Shown: positions 57,224 to 64,000 of the stretch, in pieces
How the letters are laid out: each line of letters opens with the position of its first letter
Position numbering within the stretch: the stretch's first letter is position 1
Assembly (NCBI GenBank): GCA_018296165.2
Contig: JACKQL020000011.1
Span: forward strand, 930,001-994,000
From: Termitomyces sp. T153
Taxonomy: Eukaryota; Basidiomycota; Agaricomycetes; Agaricales; Lyophyllaceae
Direction: 5' to 3'
Length of the DNA: 64,000 nucleotides
The notes under the pieces: model-generated
What the model saw: only the letters and a program-made list of their open reading frames with translations
Told to the model about the DNA's origin: nothing
Database searches by the model: none
Program-made: the position numbers and the translations under genes

Positions 57224-60200
57224 ATGAACTGTATGCCCCTGTTGCCTAGTTCTAATTGTTTTGCCTTGCTGTTTCTAGAATCAAATACATCTGTTGCCAT
57301 TGTTGATACTATGCCTGAAATGATAAGCCCCTCCTTAGATGTACAAACTCCCTCTCTAGCTAAAGTCTCTGCTGGAAACACACCTCCTAGCCCATGCCTC
57401 CAGATTCCTGCATGGGAACACTGTCTTCCTCATCATTACATTGTTGCTTCCACCCCTCTGACCAACTCCCTGAAGCTACAGGTAGAAATTGAGATGACAG
57501 ATACCCAGCAGACCTGAAATGTGGTTGCTCTGCTGGACAGTGGGGCAACAGGCCTCTTCCTCAACACAGACTATGTGTAACAGCACCACCTCACCATTTG
57601 CCTCCTTTCCCATCCTATTTACATGTACAATGTTGATGGCACACTCAATGAAGCTGGCTCTATTGCTCTGTGGTGGACCTGGTTCTCCACTACCAAGACC
57701 ACTCAGAGTGAGCTGCTTTTTCTGTCACTAGTTCAAGACATGATCTTGGGGTTCACCTGGCTACATGAGCACAATCTGGAGATTGACTGGACTAAGGGTG
57801 AGGTGAAGATGAGTCATTGCCTCCATTGCTGCACTACCTGTGCAGAAGAAGCCCATAAGGAGCAGAGAGCAAAGGTTTGTGAGCATGCTGCTGTGCATGC
57901 TTGTCACATTGGGCATCTTCCTTATGCTGATCTTGACCTTATGAGTCCCTCCCCTCTGGCATTCCCTCATAGAGAGGCCCTCTATGAGGATGTCTGAGGT
58001 GTTGAATGTGAATCTCCAGAGGGAGAGGGAGGTGAAGGAGAATGGACCAGTGCTCTGGATGCAGAGCCTACAGATAAAACTATAGAGGTGGGTGATAGGA
58101 TTTACGCTACAACCCTCTGTCCCCCTCCTACAGTGGTGGAGATTTGGGCTAGTCAGACTACTTCTCAATGTCTGGCTGAGGCATTTGCAGCAAATTCATG
58201 GCCCAAGCCTTCCCATAACACCATTTCCAATCACTTCTATGACTTTGAGGATGTATTCTCAAAGGCCTCCTTTGATTCACTTCCAGAGTGCAACCAGTAG
58301 GATTATGCAATTGAGCTGATACCAGATGTGGAGCCCTTCAGCTGCAAGGTCTATCTGCTTGCACCCCATGAGCAGGATGAGCTGGACACTTTTCTGCAGA
58401 TGAATCCTAGCTCAGGACAAATACAACCCTCCAAGTCTCCAATGGCCTCCTCAGTCTTCTTTATTAAGAAGAAGTACAGGTTTCTTTGTCTGGTTCAGGA
58501 TTATCAGGTCTTGAGTGCAATAACAGTAAAGAACCACTATCCTTTGCCACTCATCTCAGAACTTGTCAACAACCTTTGATATGCATGCTACTTCATGAAG
58601 TTGGATGTCCATTGGAGCTATAACGATATATGCATCAAAGAAGGAGATGAGTGGAAAGCAGCATTCCAAACTAATCGTGGACTCTTTGAACCTCTGGTGA
58701 TGTTCTTTGGTCTCACCAATAGCCCAGCCACCTTCCAGACTATGATGAATGACATTTTCCATGATCTGATTGCAGAAGGTGTTGTCTGCATGTATCTTGA
58801 CAATATTCTCATCTACACAAAAACTCTGGAGGAGCATCACTGGGTCATGTGCATTGTCTTGGAATGCCTCTGCCAACACCAGCTCTATTTAAAGCCTGAG
58901 AAGTGTGAATTTGAATAGACTAAGGTGGAGTACCTGGGTTTGATCATTTTACATAGAATGGCCAATATGGACCCCATTCAAGTGGCAGGTATAGCTGAGT
59001 GGCCTAAGCCAAGGAACAAGAAGGAAGTTCAGGCCTTTCTTGGGTTTGTCAATTTCTATTGGAGGTTCATACAGGATTTCTCTCACTATGCATGTCCCCT
59101 CTTTGACCTTACAGTGAAGAATATAGCATGGTGGTGGGAGCCTCCACAGCAAGCTGCCTTTGATTCCCTCAAGCAAGTGGTGACCTCAAAACCCATCCTT
59201 CTATTTTCAGATAATGACTCTTCATTCTGTGTGGAAGCAGATAGCTCAGACTTTGCTACAGGGGCAGTCCTCTCCTAGCAGTCAAAGGAGGATGGCAAAT
59301 GGCATCTAGTAGCCTTCTACTCCAAAAGCCTTAATGCAGTGGAACAGAACTATGAAATCCATGACAAGGAGATGCTGGCAATTATTTAGTCCTTTGAATA
59401 ATGGTAGCATTTCCTCAAGGGTGCACAGCATAAGTTTGAAGTCTGGACAGACCACAAGCACCTGGAGTACTTCTGCACAGCTAAGAAGCTGAATCAGCAT
59501 CAAGCTCAGTGGTCTCTATATCTGGCCAACTTTGACTTCTTGCTGCATCACAAGCCAGGACAGAGCATGAGCAAACCAAACACATTGTCCAGGTGGGCTG
59601 ACTATAGCACAGGGGCAGGGGATAATGACAATGTTGTTCTCTTCAAGCCTGAGCTCTTTGCCATTGGTGCACTAGAAGGGATTGTGGTTTGAGGGGATGA
59701 GGCAAACATTCTTAGAGACATCTGAAGAAGGAACTGAGAGAGCACACAAGAGGATGCAGTTGCCCAGGCTGCACAGGCCCTACAAGCTCAATGAGCAAGT
59801 GGAGTCAAGTCAGTGCATGCAGATGAGTGGAGTCTTCAGGATGAGCTTTTGACCTTCAGAGGACAAATTTATGTGCTTAACATTCCAGAACTTTGCTGGC
59901 ACATTGTAGAACAATATCACAACTCTCAAATAGCTGGACATCCTAAAAGGTGGAAGATGCTGGAGCTAGTATTCTGGAACTATTAGTGGCCACAGATCTT
60001 CTAATATGTAGGCACCTACACTAGCACCTGCAACTTCTGTCTTCACACCAAGCCTTGCTGCCAAGCACCCATGGGCCAGCTCCACCCACTCCCTATTCCA
60101 GCTGCTTGCTGGAGTGTCCCATCATTAGATTTCATTGTGAAACTCCCAGATGCTCATGGGTATGATGCTGTGATGGTAGTGGTGGACCTCTACTGCAAAC

Positions 60201-61246
60201 AGGCTCACTTCACACCTATTCATACCACATGCTCTGCCTTGGAAGCAGTCAGCCTATACTGGAAGAATATCTAGAAACTCCATAGTCTGTCAGATGGGTA
60301 TGTATCTGACTAGGGCCTCCAGTTTGTAGCAGAATTCACTCAAGAACTGTATCGCCTACTAGGAGTGAAGCTCCATACCACCATGGCCTATCACTCTCAG
60401 TCAGATGAGAAGACAGAACATATTAACCAGGAACTAGAACAGTATCTCTGCCTGTTCTGTAATGAGAGGCAGGATGACTGGGATGAGCCGCTGCCAGACA
60501 CAGAATTCCAATACAACAACTATGTCCACTCTTCCATGCAGATAACTCCATTCTTCCTGAACACTGGTAGGCACCCTTGCATGGGATTTGGACCTTGGGC
60601 ATGCCCCTCAGAGAATGATTCTGTCAATGAGTTTGTGTATTGGATGAGGAGGGCACAGGAGGAGGCAAAAGCTGCATTGGTAAAGGCCAAGGAAGACATG
60701 GCACAGTACTATGATTGCAGACAGACACCTGCCCTAGTTTACAAGCCTGGGGACTATGTGTACTTGGATAGCTCAGATATTAAGATAATAAGGACATCCC
60801 AGAAGCTGTCACATTATCATCTTGGCCTCTTTACAGTGGAGAAGAAGGTAGGGCCTTTGGCATACCAACTTAAACTCCCAGCAGGCCTCTGCCAACTGCA
60901 TCCAGTCTTCAATGTGGTCAAGTTATTTCCAGCTCCAGAGGATCCAATCCCAGGCAGTCACCCTAAGCCACCCCCACTGCCAGTCTTGGTTAACAATGAG
61001 GAGGAGTATGAGGAGGAGAAAATCTTGGATAGCAGGGTATTTCAAGGGAAGTTGCAGTTCAAGGTAAAATGGAAGGGATATGGCATTGAGGACATCTCTT
61101 GGGAACCACAGGCTAATATTCATGCATCAGGCTTGGTCCAAGACTTCTATCATAAGCATCCCAATGCCCCAAAAGCCATTTCAGGCATCTACTCTATTTT
61201 ACCAGCTGACCAGGCAATTCATAACTTCTTTTACCCAGTGCATTGA
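57224..61246 (+). pseudogene. Ty3-type pol with C-terminal chromodomain, degenerate
   Basis: In order: aspartic protease with DSGATGLF (about 57535); reverse transcriptase with LSAITVKNHYPLPLI, the segment FFGLTNSPATFQTMMND and a decayed catalytic box (YLDN where YxDD is expected); RNase H with FSDNDSSFCVEADSSDFATG; integrase with VPSLDFIVKLPDAHGYDAV and HTTMAYHSQSDEKTEHINQ; and a chromodomain with KILDSRVFQGKLQFKVKWKG and ISWEPQANI at 61010-61110. The open last part (60365-61246) is the best preserved. Stops such as the TAG after ECNQ and those near 59388-59412 interrupt earlier parts, several explained by C-to-T or G-to-A change. The chromodomain places it in the chromovirus branch. Confidence 0.85.
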
Positions 61247-61272
61247 GATGCCACACACTAGAGAGAGGGTGA

Positions 61273-61724
61273 TGTCAGGAGACATCCCACTTGGTTCCCC
61301 TTCTCCTTCTCCAGTTCTTGTCAGATTTTCCCTGCTATAGTTTTTCTTCATTTTCCTTCTATTCTCCTTCCTTTTCCCTATCTATTGGTCTTAGTTTCAG
61401 CCCTTAGGCTGCACCAGTTCTCTGTCAATAATTCAGACAAGTGTGGCTCCTTTGACACTGCCACTAGCTTATGTAACTGCTGACCAATTGCTGACACATC
61501 ACTTCTGTCTTTTTTCTCTATTATACTGTACAATTGTTTCTCATGCTTCTAAAGCCTCTCAAGCATCACACCTGGCCTAGGGAATCCTCAGACTTGTTCT
61601 TTTTGGATTTCTCTTTGCCAGGTGGGTAGTTATTTCAGTAGACACTGTACAGTACTGAATAGACTTTGGATTTCCCTTTGCCAGTTGTGTGATTGAGCTA
61701 CAGCCTCCAGAGGTCACCCTTACA
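61273..61724 (+). repeat. 3' LTR of the Ty3-type element
   Basis: 452 bp, TGTCAGGAGAC to CACCCTTACA. It is uninterrupted and so shows the empty sites for both the LINE (TTTTTTCTCT) and the MITE (TATACTGTACA) that split the 5' copy. Preceded by the purine tract at 61259-61272. Confidence 0.88.
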
Positions 61725-61908
61725 AGTCAGCAGAACCTGACATAGTATCAAAACTCTCCCTTACTCTGTTTCTAATGTCTGCATATAACCCCACATACTC
61801 TCCCACTCACTACCTCATTGATGTCTATGGTAGGCCAGCACCTGAAACCTATTATGCTTTGTTCTATCCAGCTCCATCCACAAATTGCTATGTTTCCCAA
61901 TACTGAGT
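61725..61908 (+). mobile_element. Outer family-B element: LTR end, primer-binding-like site and start of gag-like frame
   Basis: 61725-61742 is the end of the family-B 5' LTR (AGTCAGCAGAACCTGACA). TAGTATCAAAACTC follows, close to the initiator-tRNA primer site TGGTATCAGAGC. An open frame starts at ATG 61775 (MSAYNPTYSPTHYLIDVYG) and is cut at 61909 by another LTR. Confidence 0.6.
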
Positions 61909-62692
61909 GTCAGGACCATAGTCCTGGAGAGACTCTTATAGGAGCCAAAACCACCTTGGGGCAGTGATGCCAATGCAAGTATGTAAATAGAGAAGGAAAT
62001 TAATAAACTAAGAAATGAGAACAAGTAATAAATTGAAAGAAGATCAGAGAACAACAGAACACAAACAAGATATCAGGTAATGTCAAGGCTGGACTGGTAG
62101 CTACAGAGTAAGAGAGCTTATATACAAGTAGGCTACTACTTAAAGGGGAAGCCAAGACATAGTCTCAGATAGGTCTAAGATAAGGAGAGGCTAAAAGCAG
62201 GAATATCTAAGATAGGGAAGGTCTCAGACAGACACTGGGTGTGATCAGAGATAGTGGATATGATCAGAGTCAGTGGATGTGATTAGGAATGTAATCAAAG
62301 ATAGTGGGTGTGATCAGAAATGTAATCAAAAACAGTGGGTGTGATCAGGGATGTAATCAAAGACAGTGAGTATGATCAGGGATGTAATCAAAGACAGTGG
62401 GTGTGATTAGAGATGTAAACAGAAACAGTGGATGTGATTAAGGATGTGATCAGAGGCAGTGGGTATGATCAGGAATGTAATTAGAAACAGTGGATGTGAT
62501 TAAGGATGTGATTAGAGGCAGTAGGTGTGATTAGGGATATGATCAGAGATAGTGGGTGCAGTTGAAAACAGGGAAGTGATCTGGGATATGAAAGTTATCT
62601 GGGACATGGAGGCCATCTGAAACATGTTTAAACTGAATGGAGGTTGCTGAGGGAGAGATTTGGGAAAAATGAATGGGTCATGACACTGGGCC
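61909..62692 (-). mobile_element. Diverged family-B-like LTR with 31-bp minisatellite
   Basis: 784 bp from TGTCAGGACCATAG to GGGTCATGACA. Both ends resemble family B in the orientation of the solo copy at 44916. Flanks are CTGAG (left) and CTGGG (right), a 5-bp duplication with one change. It contains the tandem array described next. Confidence 0.65.
62234..62560 (+). repeat. Minisatellite, 31-bp unit, about ten copies
   Basis: Units follow AGTGGGTGTGATCAGGGATG plus TAATCAAAGAC with substitutions (AGTGGATGTGATTAAGGATG, AGTGAGTATGATCAGGGATG and so on). Spacing is regular, with no CpG. It lies wholly inside the LTR at 61909-62692. Confidence 0.75.
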
Positions 62693-64000
62693 CCAGATCA
62701 GAGCCAGGCATTCTATACCCCTTCTGTTAGTCAGGGAATGCCCCTGGACTGAAAACAACTCTTGTTGTGCCCCACTGAAGAGACCTACTCCCACATGCAC
62801 CTTGGAGGGCTGCCTAGGATGCCAATGGCTGCATGGGCACCCTCAACCCTGACCAACTCAGCCTACCTCCCCCTGGTGCACTACTATGTCTACCTAGTCA
62901 CCACTGCAGCCCTGGTCCCCCTAGAGCAGTCTAATAACTACTCTTCCTCTTGGCTCTGACCTCCTGCTCAAGTCCTGCCTTCTATGAGACAGCAATGAGT
63001 CAAAGCTTATATTCAGCAGCATGACAAAGTCCTCCACTCCCTCTGCATCTCTCCTATGGAGTTTGCATGGCAAGCCTATACCCTCCTTGTTAGTCTTTGT
63101 AAAATTTATGTTATGAGTCACACAGCTTATGGTTCATCCAATATAAGTCAAAACCAGTTGATAGTTCTGTCTACAAAGTATGAAGTAAGGTGCTGCCTTA
63201 TGTAAGTACTAGTACAATACTTTTAGGGATAGCATCACGTGATGCTATCAGTGTAATTAACTAATAAGTAAGATACATATGCATGCAATAGACACTCTAT
63301 TACATACCCCCGTTTTGAGTCTGTCAATGGACTCACTTTTACACCACTAAGTTAAAAAATAAAGAGTGGGATATGGCATCCCACCCAAGGGTGTGCACCA
63401 GAATTCACATGCAGATTCCTATGTATATCAGTAGTAGAATTAACCAATTCTACATGGACAAATATACTTCAGCATGATATTCAACTGTGCTGAGTACATA
63501 ATATAGGCTGCTCAAGCCCATGTACAATTACCAATTTGTAGTGAACTATGATAGTAGCTCACCCCACTTGTTCATCCATCTTCAAGGCCTCTGCTTCCTC
63601 ATTACTCATGATGTTCACTCAGCACTCTGATATAGTTAGCTGTATCACTGGAGCCACTGGTTCCAGCCTCAGGAGTGGTAGAAGTAGCAACATTAGTCAC
63701 TACTGCCACTTCCATAGGGCTGGGGATGACTTATGGAGTCATTGCTAGTTGGACTGGCATTGTCAATGTGGAATTGTCAGCATAGTCCAATTCCATGGAC
63801 TTCTCTATAAGTGCATCCTCAGAGGACACACCAGAGCTTGATGGGGGGGGAGGGTGGAGGTGGCTACAACCACTAACAATGAAGGCCCCTCCTTAGTTGG
63901 GCTGCACTTGTGGGAGGAGCCATGGATGACAGCTCCTTGGTGGTAGCTTGTGAGGCTCTCATGACCTCTGTAGGCCAGTGCAACAGGTGAGTGAAAATGC
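62693..64000 (+). mobile_element. Internal DNA of the outer family-B element, decayed, running off the window
   Basis: CpG-poor DNA that continues the frame begun at 61775. Gag-like fragments are weak (PMAAWAPSTLTNSAYLPLV near 62820). From about 63120 onward AT-rich, non-coding-looking sequence is seen, with a perfect 22-bp palindrome at 63228-63249. No conserved domain can be recognised before the window ends, so the family is unknown. Confidence 0.4.
63228..63249. repeat. Perfect 22-bp palindrome centred on CACGTG
   Basis: GATAGCATCACGTGATGCTATC reads the same on both strands with no spacer, and symmetry stops exactly at both ends. It may be a dimeric factor site, the joined ends of a small element, or chance. 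Confidence 0.8.

Larger units (their letters stand above)
44559..61724 (+). mobile_element. Chromodomain Ty3-type LTR retrotransposon, degenerate, carrying nested insertions
   Basis: LTRs begin TGTCAGGAGACATCCCACTT. The 3' LTR is 61273-61724, ending CCCTTACA; the 5' LTR is 44559-44794, interrupted, then 55201-55206 and 55549-55762. Joined, the two parts of the 5' LTR match the 3' LTR end to end. A purine tract AGAGAGAGGGTGA precedes the 3' LTR. Flanking 5-mers are GGTCA (44554-44558) and AGTCA (61725-61729), an imperfect target duplication in family-B LTR sequence. Internal genes run gag, protease, reverse transcriptase, RNase H, integrase, chromodomain. Coding frames carry many stops and shifts, so it is dead. 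CpG is almost absent throughout. Confidence 0.85.

Noticed and set aside
61909..62692. Minisatellite considered as a CRISPR-like or regulatory array
   Set aside because: Units are contiguous without unique spacers, the host is a eukaryote, and the array is inside an LTR.

Overview
The window comes from a fungus, almost certainly a basidiomycete of the class Agaricomycetes. Evidence: genes are cut by many short introns (mostly about 45-60 bp) with GT/AG ends, the conserved genes are typically fungal (RIM15, EFR3, KAP120, VPS52, PEX2, folylpolyglutamate synthase), an HsbA-type secreted protein and an F-box/LRR gene are present, and the right third holds a chromodomain Ty3 retrotransposon and a non-LTR retrotransposon whose RNase H and zinc-ribbon-like tail look like those of mushroom genomes. 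A transposon-rich ectomycorrhizal agaric would fit, but the species cannot be read from the sequence.

The left part (1 to about 43,100) is compact, ordinary housekeeping DNA. In order: a partial Rho guanine-nucleotide exchange factor (-); an F-box/LRR protein (+); tRNase Z (+); THO complex subunit 7 (-); an unrecognised protein with two ubiquitin-interacting motifs (-); the RIM15-type kinase with PAS, kinase and receiver domains (-); mitochondrial ribosomal protein bS18m (+); the proteasome lid deubiquitinase RPN11 (-); an unrecognised low-complexity/conserved protein (+); GARP subunit VPS52 (+); the plasma-membrane PI4K scaffold EFR3 (-); a stand-alone Rev1-type BRCT protein (-); folylpolyglutamate synthase (+); SLX4 nuclease scaffold (-); importin KAP120 (+); peroxin PEX2 (-); and an HsbA-like secreted protein broken by an in-frame stop (+). 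Genes are packed closely, with several convergent pairs and short divergent promoters. They share no single pathway.

The right part (about 43,594 to the end) is a nest of transposable elements that can be taken apart by its target-site duplications. The outermost layer is a CpG-decayed LTR element (family B) whose 5' LTR starts at 43,594 and whose last bases, followed by a primer-binding-site-like sequence, appear only at 61,725-61,742. Inside that LTR sits a chromodomain Ty3-type element (44,559-61,724) with an imperfect 5-bp duplication. Inside the Ty3 element's 5' LTR sit a non-LTR retrotransposon on the minus strand (44,795-55,184, 16-bp duplication, 30-bp poly-T end) and a 342-bp TA-flanked inverted-repeat element (55,207-55,548). 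Inside the non-LTR element sit two solo LTRs (44,916-46,068 with duplication CATAC, and 50,268-51,294 with duplication CCGG). A further family-B LTR lies in the outer element at 61,909-62,692. The two outer layers are strongly depleted in CpG and full of stops; the inner layers keep CpG and have few lesions, so the nesting order and the decay agree.

I found no undescribed enzyme system. The most notable points are the four-level transposon nest with its internal relative clock, the stand-alone Rev1-type BRCT gene, the tandem-UIM protein, a GC-AG intron in VPS52, two genes with in-frame alternative starts that could send the protein to mitochondria, and the recently broken HsbA gene. Exon boundaries were placed by hand from splice signals and reading frame.
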